Of a stretch of 64,000 nt of DNA, positions 25,187 through 34,335 are shown in pieces. The notes under the pieces are model-generated. The model was not told where the DNA came from and searched no databases. It saw only the letters and a program-made list of their open reading frames with translations. The translations under genes were made by a program, and so were the position numbers. How positions within the stretch are numbered: the stretch's first letter is position 1; the number at the start of each line of letters is the position of its first letter. The stretch is taken from assembly GCF_019278465.1 (NCBI RefSeq), contig NZ_CP058983.1, forward strand, positions 62,001-126,000, in the 5' to 3' direction. Source of the DNA: Tenacibaculum sp. AHE14PA. GTDB taxonomy: Bacteria; Bacteroidota; Bacteroidia; Flavobacteriales; Flavobacteriaceae.

Positions 25187-25254
25187 GTCATTGCGAGGAA
25201 TAAAATGATGTGGCAATCTTTATAAATAGATTCCTTCACTTTGTTCGGAATGAC
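25187..25254. repeat. Palindromic intergenic repeat between serC and the serA-like gene
   Basis: GTCATTGCGAGGAATAAAAT begins one arm and a complementary arm ends TTCGGAATGAC, with AATCTTTATAAATAGATT near the centre. This is the flavobacterial 'gtcattgcgaggaacgaagcaatct' palindrome (recalled), partly decayed. It separates two otherwise adjacent genes. Confidence 0.75.
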
Positions 25255-25261
25255 GTTTGTA

Positions 25262-26326
25262 TTATGCTTTTCGTTCTAATTCTTGCATTACATCTACCAA
25301 TGCTTGCACACTATATAATGGCAATGCATTGTACATACTTGCTCTGTAACCACCAACACTTCTGTGGCCGTCTAAACCATTAATATTGGCTTCTTTCCAT
25401 AGGGTGTTAAATGTTTCTTTTAAATTGTTGTCTGTTAAAGAAAAAGTAGCGTTCATATGGCTTCTGTCTTCTTTAACAACAGCTCCTTTAAATAAAGGGT
25501 TTCTATCTATTTCACTATATAAAAGTGCTGATTTTTGATTGTTTACTTTTTCTATAAACTCAATTCCGCCTAAATCTTTCAACCACTCTAAAGTAAGCAT
25601 TGATGTATACACCGCAAAAACAGGAGGTGTGTTAAACATGCTATCTTTATCAATAAAAGTTTGGTAATTTAGCATTGATGGAATCTCGCGTGTTACTTTG
25701 CCTAAAACATCTTCTTTTACAATTACTAACGTTGTTCCTGCAGGACCCATGTTTTTTTGGGCACCAGCATAAATCAAATCAAACTTAGAAAAATCTAATT
25801 GACGCGAAAATATATCAGAACTCATATCACAAATTAACGGAACATTAGTTTCAGGAAAACTTTTCATTTGCGATCCGTAAATTGTATTGTTACTCGTACA
25901 ATGAAAATAATCTACATCTGTAGGAATTTCATATCCTTTAGGTATGTAATTAAAGTTTTTATCTTCGGATGAAGCTACCTCAACCAATTCGCCAAATAAT
26001 TTTGCTTCTTTAATAGCTTTGCTACTCCAAGTACCGGTATTTAAATACGCGGCTTTTTTGTTTAGTAAATTGTAAGCAGTCATTAAAAATTGATTGCTTG
26101 CACCGCCTTGTAAAAATAGCGCTTTGTAACCTTTGTTTTCTAAGCCTAATAATTCTAAAGCTAAACTTCGTGCGTTTTCAATAACAGCAACAAAGGGTTT
26201 ACTTCTGTGCGATATTTCTAACAACGATAAATTATCATCATTAAAGTTTATAATAGCTTCAGAAGCTTTTTGTAACACTTCTTCTGGTAAAATACACGGA
26301 CCTGCACTAAAGTTATGTTTTTTCAT
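25262..26326 (-). CDS. serC: 3-phosphoserine aminotransferase
   Basis: A PLP-dependent aminotransferase that makes O-phosphoserine from 3-phosphohydroxypyruvate; it also acts in pyridoxal phosphate synthesis in some bacteria. The 354-residue protein starts with KKHNFSAGPCILP and has GGASNQFLM, the PLP-lysine segment IYAGAQKNMGPAG, and the C-terminal GHRSVGGYRASMYNALP. All expected motifs are intact, in contrast to the adjacent serA-like protein. It follows the acyl-CoA reductase gene on the same strand after 54 bp. Confidence 0.97.
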   Translation of the reverse strand: MKKHNFSAGPCILPEEVLQKASEAIINFNDDNLSLLEISHRSKPFVAVIENARSLALELLGLENKGYKALFLQGGASNQFLMTAYNLLNKKAAYLNTGTWSSKAIKEAKLFGELVEVASSEDKNFNYIPKGYEIPTDVDYFHCTSNNTIYGSQMKSFPETNVPLICDMSSDIFSRQLDFSKFDLIYAGAQKNMGPAGTTLVIVKEDVLGKVTREIPSMLNYQTFIDKDSMFNTPPVFAVYTSMLTLEWLKDLGGIEFIEKVNNQKSALLYSEIDRNPLFKGAVVKEDRSHMNATFSLTDNNLKETFNTLWKEANINGLDGHRSVGGYRASMYNALPLYSVQALVDVMQELERKA

Positions 26327-26380
26327 TATTTAGTAGTGTTTTGTTAGCACAAAGGTGCGAAATTTATAAGGAGTTTATCT

Positions 26381-27442
26381 TTAAATTTTTGATAAAAATT
26401 CTAAGGTATTTACGCCATCAGCATAATCCCATAACTGCGGATTTTGTGTTTCGCCAAATGCAATTTCTCCTTCTATAAAATTATTTGCAACGATACACTG
26501 TGTTTTTTCTTCGTCTTGCTTTAATTTTGTTTTTAAATCATCTGCATTGTCGTAATATTCATAAAAAACAGAAGCAATAGGAGAGGCATAGCTTTCATCT
26601 TCCTTAATCATTAAAAACCCGTTTTCTAAAATATCGAACTCGCTCATTAAATACACCGCTTTGTTGTAATCGTAATTATTGGCATATTTTGCATTGTTGA
26701 TAATTTCTTGTTTGTTAAACATTCCCGTAAAAAAAGGATCGAAATTATAATCTTTAGGAACATATAATTTTGATACCGAACGACAACCTAATCCGAAGTA
26801 ACAAAATACATCATTACTTAAATTTTCAAAATCTTGTGCCGTTTCGTTTCCTGTTAAAACAGCAACCGAATTTCTGCTTTTTCTAATAATACTAGGTTTA
26901 TCTTTAAAATAATATTCGAAATAACGCGCCGTATTATTACTTCCTGTAGCTATTACAGCATCAAAGCCAGTTAACTTTTGTTCCGTAAATGTAATTTTAC
27001 CTTTTAATTCTGGCTGAACGTATTCTAAATACTTCGCTAAAAAAGGCAATAAGTTTTTATCGTTAGAAGATTGTTTAACTAAAACCGAATGCCCAGAAAT
27101 TAAAACAGATAGGAAATCATGAAATCCGACTAGCGGAATATTTCCTGCCATAATAACGGCAACTTGTTTGATGTCATTTTTACCTAAATTTTCGTTAGCA
27201 ACCCATTGTTGAATATTTTCGTTTGTTAAGGCTTTAGACCAACTTTCGGTAGCAAACAATAAGTTTTCTTTGGTAAACCAAGTATTTTTTTCTCCTGCTA
27301 TTTTTAATTGATGTTTAAATCCGTCAAAAAACAAATCATTGAATTGGATATCGTTTTTTTGAGCAGTTTCTTTTTGGGTAAACTGGCTTAAAAATTTCCC
27401 TAATTCTACAAAAGCTGAAATTCTATTTTGGATTGTATCCAT
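26381..27442 (-). CDS. LuxC-like acyl-CoA reductase
   Basis: A 353-residue member of the LuxC/acyl-CoA reductase branch of the aldehyde dehydrogenase superfamily. The nucleotide-binding-type region IMAGNIPLVGFHDFLSVLISGHSVLVK (quoted in part) lies near 95-125, and the putative catalytic cysteine is in FGLGCRSVSKLYVPK near 218. LuxC proteins reduce fatty acyl thioesters to aldehydes. The flavobacterial homologues lie beside a divergent ferredoxin and serC, and their natural substrate is not known to me. No luciferase genes are nearby, so bioluminescence is not implied. Confidence 0.82.
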   Translation of the reverse strand: MDTIQNRISAFVELGKFLSQFTQKETAQKNDIQFNDLFFDGFKHQLKIAGEKNTWFTKENLLFATESWSKALTNENIQQWVANENLGKNDIKQVAVIMAGNIPLVGFHDFLSVLISGHSVLVKQSSNDKNLLPFLAKYLEYVQPELKGKITFTEQKLTGFDAVIATGSNNTARYFEYYFKDKPSIIRKSRNSVAVLTGNETAQDFENLSNDVFCYFGLGCRSVSKLYVPKDYNFDPFFTGMFNKQEIINNAKYANNYDYNKAVYLMSEFDILENGFLMIKEDESYASPIASVFYEYYDNADDLKTKLKQDEEKTQCIVANNFIEGEIAFGETQNPQLWDYADGVNTLEFLSKI

Positions 27443-27446
27443 TTAT

Positions 27447-27478
27447 TTTGTTTCTAAGTTAATTTGGAACTATTTTTG
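27447..27478 (+). promoter_or_regulatory. Promoter of the ferredoxin gene
   Basis: TTTG at 27447-27450 and TATTTTTG at 27471-27478 are spaced 20 bases apart, close to the Bacteroidota consensus. The -7 box is 35 bp before the ferredoxin ATG. Confidence 0.7.
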
Positions 27479-27513
27479 CGATTGCAAAGTTACAAAACTG
27501 AAACAGATTAATT

Positions 27514-27864
27514 ATGGCAATTATTATAACAGATGAATGTATAAATTGTGGTGCATGTGAACCAGAATGTCCGAATACAGCAATTTATGAAGGAGCTGAT
27601 GATTGGAAATATGCAGACGGAACAGATTTAACTGGAAATGTGGTTTTACCAAATGGTAAAAAAGCAAATGCAGATGAAACTCAAGAGCCTATTTCTGATG
27701 AAATTTACTATATTGTTGCAGACAAGTGTACCGAATGTAAAGGTTTTCATGAAGAGCCTCAATGTGCGGCAGTTTGTCCTGTAGATTGTTGTGTGCCTGA
27801 TGATGATAACGTTGAAACTGAAGAAGCATTGTTAGGTAAGCAGAAGTTTATGCATAACGAATAA
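27514..27864 (+). CDS. 4Fe-4S dicluster ferredoxin
   Basis: A 116-residue soluble electron carrier. The first cluster motif [13 protein letters not shown] lies at about 9-21. The second is [20 protein letters not shown] near 77-96, with a longer-than-usual spacing between the second and third cysteines, as in the Alvin/YfhL-like ferredoxins. An insert of about 55 residues rich in acidic residues separates the two. It is divergent from the acyl-CoA reductase, a possible redox partner by context only, and is followed by a strong terminator. Confidence 0.92.
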   Translation: MAIIITDECINCGACEPECPNTAIYEGADDWKYADGTDLTGNVVLPNGKKANADETQEPISDEIYYIVADKCTECKGFHEEPQCAAVCPVDCCVPDDDNVETEEALLGKQKFMHNE

Positions 27865-27880
27865 CAATTATTTTAGAAAT

Positions 27881-27917
27881 AAAAAAAATCCTGAGTTTTA
27901 CCTCAGGATTTTTTTTA
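27881..27917 (+). terminator. Intrinsic terminator of the ferredoxin gene
   Basis: Arms AAATCCTGAG and CTCAGGATTT surround a TTTTAC loop and are followed by T-rich sequence. It begins 17 bp after the stop codon. Confidence 0.88.
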
Positions 27918-27952
27918 TGATTAATTAGTAATAAAATTAGATGTTTTAAAAT

Positions 27953-27988
27953 AAGAAAGCCGAAAATCATAAAAATTTCGGCTTTCTA
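27953..27988 (-). terminator. Terminator of the TonB-dependent receptor gene
   Basis: AGAAAGCCGAAA (27954-27965) pairs with TTTCGGCTTTCT (27976-27987). It lies 28 bp after the receptor stop on the minus strand and is followed there by TATTTTAAAA, a moderate U-tract. Confidence 0.7.
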
Positions 27989-28015
27989 TCAAATAATTAT
28001 AAAAAACGTGTAATA

Positions 28016-30760
28016 TTAAAATTGATAATTCACTGATAAATTAAACATAGTTCCTAATTGACTAAAATGTGAACCATCATAAGTTGTTATAGCATAACGA
28101 TTGTTAAATGTTATAGCGTTAGCTTCATTTTGAATTTGTGTTAAACCAGAACTAGTGATTGTTGTATCATCAATAATTGATTGACCGTTTGCATTTTCAG
28201 CTTTAAACTCCCATTCAGGGATAACATTAAGTATGTTGTTTACGTTTAGAGCGATACTAATCTTATCGGTGAACCTATAATTAATAGCTAAATCAGTAAC
28301 AATTTTAGGTATAAACTCTGTTCTTAAATCATCACTCATAAACTTTTGTTTAAATGTAGTTTTCCCGAAGTATGTATTGTTTAAAGAAAAGTCCCATTTG
28401 TTAACATTATAGTTTGTTCCTAAAATCCATTTTGTTTTTGGTCTAGAAGTAAACATTAAAGCTAAATTAGCTCTATCTAGTACATCTTGTCCGTCAAATT
28501 GTGGTAAATCGCTTGTCCTTTCATTTTCTATCGTGTAGTTACCAGATAAATTAAAACCTAGTTTCCCTGCACCTAATTCAATTCTATTAAAACTAGCAAC
28601 AAAGTCTAAACCAGATGTGGTAGTACTAAATCCGTTTACAAAAAATTGATTATTATTTATAGGGTTGGTATAAACGATTCTGTCATCAACATCAATTTTA
28701 TAATAATCTACAGTAAAAGATACGTTTCTCATAGGTTTAGCTCCAAAACCAACGGTAACGTTTGTAGATTCTTCTGGTCTTAGTTTAGGAATACCTAAAG
28801 CTTTAGCTGTTGGCGATACGTTGTTAACCAAACCATTAATTTCGATACCTCCATCATCAGCAAAAGAATATTGAGCCTTTTCAGTATAAATTTGATGTAA
28901 TGTAGGTGCTCTAAATCCTGTAGAAACAGACCCTCTTATAGTGTATTTATCATCAGCAAATTTATAACGAGAACTTATTTTCCAAACAAAAGTACTACCA
29001 AAATCAGAATAGTTTTCAGCTCTAGCGGTACCGCTTATCAAGAAATCTTTATTAATATCCCAATCTAAACTGACATAACCACCTAAGTTATAACGATTAA
29101 AACTACCAGAGTTTATAGGGTTGTTTCCCGCAAATGAATCAGAACCACCACCTTCATAAGAAGCAGTACTTCCTGCAATAATTTCAAATACTTCTGATCT
29201 AAATTCAGAACCGAAAGCAATAGATACATTGTCTGATAATATTCTAGAAATATCTATATTACCTACAACATGATTAAAAGCAGTACCTCCTGGGTTAAAT
29301 GATGTAGGACTGTTTTCTCTATATTTATTGTTATTGAAAACAGCTTCACCCGGATCTACTTGCCCATTATTATTAGCATCATCCCAAACAGGATCTGTAA
29401 GAGTGTAAGAGCTATTATGAGAGTTGTTTACAGCATAAGATTGCTTGTTACCTCCAAAAGTTACACTAATGTCACTATTCCAACCGTTTTTCTTTGCTTT
29501 AAATCCTAAAGTAGCATTAAAATCATTTAATACACCTTCAAAAGTAGGTACATATCCGTCAAAACCACCCGCGTTTGTTGGATGACTTCCTGGAAATAAA
29601 TCTGCTAAATATGGTTCTGTTACTACCGATTTCCAATACGGAGTTCTATAATTAGCAAAGCTATTTACGTTCTTATAAACGTATGCAGCATTAAAATATA
29701 GATTACTGTTTTCTGTTAAGTCATAACTACCATTAATTAAAAATTTAGAAGCAGTAGTTTCAGGAGCACCATTTATATTATTAGCGTCAGGGTTTCTTGA
29801 TAAAAACTCTCTTACATCAGCTATGTCTGCTCCAAACTCCACTGCTTCACCTTCGGCGCTAACCATTCCTGGTCTATTTGCCAAGGTTGTTTTAGAGAAA
29901 TCAACTGTGTAATTAATAAAACCTTTACCCGAATCACCAATTGAAGTTCCGTTATTAACACTAACTCCCAGCATTTCACCATCACCTTCAGAAGTAATAC
30001 CTGCTCTAAAAGTTGCAGAACCACCGTTGTAATTATCTTTTAAGATAACATTCATAACACCAGCAATAGCGTCAGATCCATACTGTGCAGAAGCACCATC
30101 ACGAAGTATTTGAATAGATTTTATTGCATCAGTAGGTATCGCAGAAATATCGGCACCAGTTTCTCCACGTCCAGGAGAATCTTGTGTATACAATAAAGCA
30201 CTTAAGTTTTTACGTTTACCATTAATTAGTATTAACGTTCTACTTGGTCCCATATTTCTAATTTCATACGGATCTAATAAAGAAGTAGCATCATTAACAG
30301 GTGTTTGTACTGTATTAAATGAAGGTATTTTGTATTGTAGCGCTTTATCGAAAGTAGCTTGACCTGTAGATTGTAGATCTTTTGATGAAACGATATCGAT
30401 AGGTAAAGCACTCGTAGTATTACTTCTTGTAGGTGTTCTAGAACCTGTTATAACTACTTCGTCTAATTCTAAACCTTCTTTAAGAACAATATTAAAATTA
30501 GTTTTTCCATTAACAGCTATTTCTTGAGTTTCAAAACCAGAAAAACTAATAATAAGCGTTGCGTTTGTATCTACACTTAAACTAAATTTACCATCTAAAT
30601 CGGAAGAACCACCATTGGTAGTTCCTTTTTCTAGAATATTAGCGCCTGGTAATGGCGCGTTACTTGTATCTTTAATTGTTCCTTTAATTTGTATTTGAGC
30701 ACTTAAAAAGTGCACACTGGCAAACATAAATACAATAAATAAAAGTGTTTTTTTTCTCAT
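28016..30760 (-). CDS. TonB-dependent outer-membrane receptor
   Basis: A 914-residue outer-membrane transporter driven by TonB. It has a signal peptide (MRKKTLLFIVFMFASVHFLSAQ), a CarboxypepD_reg-like domain (about 23-105, GTIKDTSNAPLPGANI), then the plug (about 115-240) with LDEVVITGSRTPT and ILRDGASAQYGSDAIAGVMNV, and a beta-barrel ending in MFNLSVNYQF. No SusD-like partner is adjacent, so it is not a SusC/D pair. The substrate is unknown; it could be a siderophore, cobalamin or peptide. The gene is single, between an upstream 164-bp gap and its own terminator. Confidence 0.94.
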   Translation of the reverse strand: MRKKTLLFIVFMFASVHFLSAQIQIKGTIKDTSNAPLPGANILEKGTTNGGSSDLDGKFSLSVDTNATLIISFSGFETQEIAVNGKTNFNIVLKEGLELDEVVITGSRTPTRSNTTSALPIDIVSSKDLQSTGQATFDKALQYKIPSFNTVQTPVNDATSLLDPYEIRNMGPSRTLILINGKRKNLSALLYTQDSPGRGETGADISAIPTDAIKSIQILRDGASAQYGSDAIAGVMNVILKDNYNGGSATFRAGITSEGDGEMLGVSVNNGTSIGDSGKGFINYTVDFSKTTLANRPGMVSAEGEAVEFGADIADVREFLSRNPDANNINGAPETTASKFLINGSYDLTENSNLYFNAAYVYKNVNSFANYRTPYWKSVVTEPYLADLFPGSHPTNAGGFDGYVPTFEGVLNDFNATLGFKAKKNGWNSDISVTFGGNKQSYAVNNSHNSSYTLTDPVWDDANNNGQVDPGEAVFNNNKYRENSPTSFNPGGTAFNHVVGNIDISRILSDNVSIAFGSEFRSEVFEIIAGSTASYEGGGSDSFAGNNPINSGSFNRYNLGGYVSLDWDINKDFLISGTARAENYSDFGSTFVWKISSRYKFADDKYTIRGSVSTGFRAPTLHQIYTEKAQYSFADDGGIEINGLVNNVSPTAKALGIPKLRPEESTNVTVGFGAKPMRNVSFTVDYYKIDVDDRIVYTNPINNNQFFVNGFSTTTSGLDFVASFNRIELGAGKLGFNLSGNYTIENERTSDLPQFDGQDVLDRANLALMFTSRPKTKWILGTNYNVNKWDFSLNNTYFGKTTFKQKFMSDDLRTEFIPKIVTDLAINYRFTDKISIALNVNNILNVIPEWEFKAENANGQSIIDDTTITSSGLTQIQNEANAITFNNRYAITTYDGSHFSQLGTMFNLSVNYQF

Positions 30761-30864
30761 AATTTTTAATTTAGGTTAGTTAAATTTTCTTAAATGTAGT
30801 AAAAATCAATTGATTATGGTTTTTTATTTTAATTTTTAATGTTTTTTATTGAAAAAATTAATGA

Positions 30865-30894
30865 TTGATTATAAAAACCAAAATAGTATATTTG
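30865..30894 (+). promoter_or_regulatory. Promoter of ychF
   Basis: TTG at 30865-30867 and TATATTTG at 30887-30894 are separated by 19 bases, a close match to the Bacteroidota consensus. The ATG follows 30 bp after the -7 box. Confidence 0.75.
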
Positions 30895-30924
30895 CAAACG
30901 CAAAATTTTCAATAAAAGAACAGA

Positions 30925-32016
30925 ATGAAAGCAGGAATTGTAGGGTTACCAAACGTAGGAAAATCAACGTTATTTAATTGTTTATCTAATGCAAAAGCGC
31001 AAAGTGCTAACTTTCCTTTTTGTACTATCGAACCTAATGTAGGTGTTGTAAATGTACCAGATCCTAGAATTCAGGTTTTAGAAGGTATGGTCAACCCAGA
31101 AAGGGTAATGCCTGCAACAGTAGAAATTGTTGATATTGCCGGTTTGGTAAAAGGAGCAAGTAAAGGAGAAGGATTAGGAAACCAATTCTTAGCAAACATT
31201 CGTGAAACAGATGCAATTATTCATGTTTTACGTTGTTTCGATAACGAAAATATTATTCATGTTGATGCTTCTGTAGATCCTATTAGAGATAAAGAAACGA
31301 TTGATATTGAATTACAATTAAAAGATTTAGAAACTGTTCAGAAGCGTTTAGAGCGTGTAAAAAGAACCGCTAAAACTGGTAATAAAGAAGCTCAAATAGA
31401 ATTAGAAATTCTATTAAGAGTTGAAGAAACTTTATTGAGAGGAGTTTCAGTAAGAGCTATAGATTTTTCAGAAAAAGATCAAGAAATTGTTCAATCATTA
31501 CAATTTATTACTGCAAAGCCAGTATTATATGTATGTAATGTTGATGAAGGTGCTGCTGTGAATGGTAACGATTATGTTACTAAAGTAAGAGAAGCTGTAA
31601 AAGACGAAAATGCCGAAGTAATTGTTTTAGCTGTAGGTACAGAAGCAGATATTACTGAGTTAGACGATTACGAAGAGCGTGAAATGTTTTTAGCTGATAT
31701 GGGCTTAAAAGAAGCAGGAGCTTCTGTTTTAATTAGAGCAGCATACAAATTATTAAACTTACAAACGTATTTTACCGTTGGTGTAAAAGAAGTAAGAGCT
31801 TGGACGATTAATATTGGTGATACTGCACCACAAGCAGCCGGAGTAATTCACACCGATTTCGAGAAAGGGTTTATCCGTGCCGAAGTAACCAAATACGAAG
31901 ATTACACAACTTTAGGCGGTGAGCAAAAAGTAAAAGAAGCAGGTAAATTAGGTATCGAAGGTAAAGAGTACATCGTACAAGATGGTGATATTATGAATTT
32001 TAGATTTAACGTTTAA
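30925..32016 (+). CDS. ychF: Redox-regulated ATPase/GTPase YchF (OLA1 family)
   Basis: A conserved Obg-related P-loop protein that prefers ATP and associates with ribosomes. The 363-residue protein starts MKAGIVGLPNVGKSTLFN (G1) and has DIAGLVKGASKGEGLGNQFL (G3) and YVCNVDEGA, the altered G4 region NxxE that marks the family. A coiled-coil insert and a C-terminal TGS domain follow, ending GDIMNFRFNV. It is complete and of standard length. Its downstream region holds an intergenic element. Confidence 0.97.
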   Translation: MKAGIVGLPNVGKSTLFNCLSNAKAQSANFPFCTIEPNVGVVNVPDPRIQVLEGMVNPERVMPATVEIVDIAGLVKGASKGEGLGNQFLANIRETDAIIHVLRCFDNENIIHVDASVDPIRDKETIDIELQLKDLETVQKRLERVKRTAKTGNKEAQIELEILLRVEETLLRGVSVRAIDFSEKDQEIVQSLQFITAKPVLYVCNVDEGAAVNGNDYVTKVREAVKDENAEVIVLAVGTEADITELDDYEEREMFLADMGLKEAGASVLIRAAYKLLNLQTYFTVGVKEVRAWTINIGDTAPQAAGVIHTDFEKGFIRAEVTKYEDYTTLGGEQKVKEAGKLGIEGKEYIVQDGDIMNFRFNV

Positions 32017-32026
32017 AATAATTATT

Positions 32027-32153
32027 AGGGCGTTCGAGCGGGCTTTCACTACTCGCTTTTTTTATTGTATTCTCGATAATAATTTGCGAAAAAGCAAATT
32101 CACTCGAATTGACAATAAAAAAGAGCTCAAACAAACCGTTCAATCCCTAACGC
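32027..32153. repeat. Flavobacterial intergenic element, copy B
   Basis: The 217-bp gap after ychF holds an element that starts GGGCGTTCGAGCGGGCTTTC. A pair of imperfectly complementary AT-rich arms lies in the middle (TTTTTTTATTGT and ACAATAAAAAA). The element ends GAGCTCAAACAAACCGTTC then AATCCCTAACGC. Read in reverse complement it shares TTTGTTTGAGCTC and AGCGAGT with copy A at 16361-16431, in the same order. Confidence 0.75.
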
Positions 32154-32233
32154 AAAAGAACAAAATATATAAACGCTGTCGATTTTTTCTACAGCGTTTT
32201 TTTGTACCTTTCAAACTGTAAAAAATAACATGT

Positions 32234-32905
32234 ATGCAATTAGAAAAATCAACGCTTCAATTTTTAAAAGATTTAAAAGAAAATAACAATCGCGATTGGT
32301 TTGCAGCTCAAAAAGATGCTTTTAAAGAAATACAAGATCATGCAAAAGATTTTTACGCACACATAAGAGAAGATTTAGAAAAACACGACGAAATAGACAA
32401 GTTTAAGCTCTTCAGAATATATCGAGATGTTCGTTTTTCGAAAGATAAAACACCTTATAAACCTCATTTTGCAGGTTCTTTTTCTAGAAAAGGAAAACAT
32501 TTACGTGGAGGTTATTACTTACGTATTCGTCCGGGAGAAAGTTTTTTAGCTGGCGGATTTTGGGAACCTAATAAAGAAGATTTATTACGTATACGAAAAG
32601 AAATAGAAATGGATGCTGCTGATTTTAGAGACATTTTAAAAGATCCAGAATTTGTAAAGAACTTTGGAGCTAGTTTTGAAGGAGCGGAACTAAAATCTGC
32701 ACCAAGAGGATTCGATAAAAACCATCCTGATATCGACTTACTACGAAAAAAAGGATTTATTGCAGTTCGTAATTTTACAGATAAAGAGGTATTATCTAAA
32801 GATTTTTTATCCGAAGTAAATATTTCTTTTAAAGCTTTACGTCCGTTTTTTAACTTAATGAGCGATGTGTTAACTACAAATTTAAACGGAGAAAGCTTAA
32901 TTTAA
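32234..32905 (+). CDS. DUF2461 family protein
   Basis: A 223-residue cytosolic protein with the DUF2461 signature FRIYRDVRFSKDKTPYKPHF near 60-80. FAGSFSRKGKHLRGGYYLRI and LAGGFWEPNKEDLLRIRKEI-type segments are also visible (quoted in part). The family is widespread and, to my knowledge, without an assigned reaction. Its 3' end overlaps the 3' end of the convergent MATE gene by nine bases, with no terminator between them. Confidence 0.88.
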   Translation: MQLEKSTLQFLKDLKENNNRDWFAAQKDAFKEIQDHAKDFYAHIREDLEKHDEIDKFKLFRIYRDVRFSKDKTPYKPHFAGSFSRKGKHLRGGYYLRIRPGESFLAGGFWEPNKEDLLRIRKEIEMDAADFRDILKDPEFVKNFGASFEGAELKSAPRGFDKNHPDIDLLRKKGFIAVRNFTDKEVLSKDFLSEVNISFKALRPFFNLMSDVLTTNLNGESLI

Positions 32906-34234
32906 ACTGCGTTTAATTTCTCTGTTTAAATATAAGTAAGTAACCAATGTAGCTAATATATCAGCAATTGGAAAAGACATCCAAACACCATTTATACCAA
33001 AAAATTTAGGTAGAATATATACTAACGGAATTAAGAAAAAACCTTGTTTTAATAATGTTAACAATAAAGCAGGTAAAGCTTTTCCTGCTGCTTGAAAATA
33101 AGCCGAACCTATGAGTTGAATTGTAATTACAGGGGTAGCTAAAAATGTTATAATTAAAGCATTAGAAGTAAGTTTAATCAATTTATCATCATCAGTAAAA
33201 AGGCTTACGAGTTCGGTAGGAAAAATCATTATTACTATGAAAATTAGTGTAGCTATTGCCGAACCAAAAGTTATCGCAATTTTTATAGACTCTTTAACTC
33301 TTGTAGTATTGTTTGCACCATAATTAAACCCTGCAATAGGCAAAAAACCTTGCGTTACTCCTAATACAGGAAAGAGAGAAAATAGCATTACTCGGTTGAT
33401 TATTCCATATACTGCAATTGATATTTCTCCACCATATTTAAATAAGGTATAATTTAAAATAATAATTAAAAGACTAATTGTTCCTTGTCTAATAATGGTA
33501 ATTCCGCCCAGGGCAATAATTTCTTTTAAAATAGAGAAATCAATAATAAAAAATTTTGGAATAATTTTTAACTCAGTATTTTTAGATAAGAAGAACCATA
33601 ATATAAATAATCCACTTACAGCGTATGAGAATGAAGTTGCTAACCCGGCACCATACATTCCTAAATTCATGAATTTTATAAAAATAACGTCTAAAAGAAT
33701 ATTAATAACAGCTGGGAAAATTAAAGTAAGCATGGCATAATTAGGTTTTCCAACGGCTCTTACCACAGGATTTCCCATCATTGCAAAAGCTAAAAAAGGT
33801 ACTCCCCAAAGAATAACATTAAAATAATCGGTAGCAGGAGTTAATATTTCTCCTTTAGCCCCAAATAACTGTAAAAGAGGAAAGCCAAAAAAGATTCCTA
33901 TGGCTACAAATAATACAGATAAGAAAACAGTTAAACTAATTTGATTACCAAATACTTTAAAAGCTTTTGAGGTGTCACCTTTACCTAAAGCTCTTGAAAT
34001 AATAGAACTACCACCAATACCAATTCCCATTCCGATAGATGAAATTAAAAAAGCGATTGGTAAAACAACCGTAATTGCTGCAATTGCCATAACACTAATC
34101 CAACGACCAACGAAAATAGTGTCGACAATCATGTTTAATGACATTACTAAAATTCCTATAGAAGCAGGTATTGCTTGCTTTAAAAGAAGTTTACTAATCT
34201 TTTCGGTACCAAAGTTACTTGTAGTTTTATTCAT
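32897..34234 (-). CDS. MATE-family efflux transporter
   Basis: A 445-residue inner-membrane antiporter with twelve predicted helices in two MatE halves. Typical features are the N-terminal KLLLKQAIPASIGILVMSLN, the GMGIGIGGSSIISRALGKGD loop (first half) and GVTQGFLPIAGFNYGANN (second half). Such pumps export cationic drugs or metabolites using H+ or Na+. The substrate is not deducible here. It is divergent from the plus-strand thioesterase operon. Confidence 0.93.
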   Translation of the reverse strand: MNKTTSNFGTEKISKLLLKQAIPASIGILVMSLNMIVDTIFVGRWISVMAIAAITVVLPIAFLISSIGMGIGIGGSSIISRALGKGDTSKAFKVFGNQISLTVFLSVLFVAIGIFFGFPLLQLFGAKGEILTPATDYFNVILWGVPFLAFAMMGNPVVRAVGKPNYAMLTLIFPAVINILLDVIFIKFMNLGMYGAGLATSFSYAVSGLFILWFFLSKNTELKIIPKFFIIDFSILKEIIALGGITIIRQGTISLLIIILNYTLFKYGGEISIAVYGIINRVMLFSLFPVLGVTQGFLPIAGFNYGANNTTRVKESIKIAITFGSAIATLIFIVIMIFPTELVSLFTDDDKLIKLTSNALIITFLATPVITIQLIGSAYFQAAGKALPALLLTLLKQGFFLIPLVYILPKFFGINGVWMSFPIADILATLVTYLYLNREIKRSLN

Positions 34235-34335
34235 ACTTAGTTTTCAATCTTCGAAGATCAGCAATAAAATGATATAGATATAAAATCGAGGGTATATTTA
34301 AGTAATAATTAACATCATTGGCGTAGTTTTGTGAA

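Noticed and set aside
25172..25216. In-frame N-terminal extension of the serA-like gene
   Set aside because: The extra 15 residues are encoded by the palindromic repeat at 25187-25254, and the family normally begins at MKILANDGIS.
26381..27442. Bioluminescence (lux) locus
   Set aside because: Only a LuxC-like homologue is present. There are no luxA, luxB, luxD or luxE genes, and the neighbours are ser genes and a ferredoxin.
28016..30760. SusC-type polysaccharide utilisation receptor
   Set aside because: There is no adjacent SusD-like lipoprotein or glycoside hydrolase, and the neighbours are ferredoxin and ychF.
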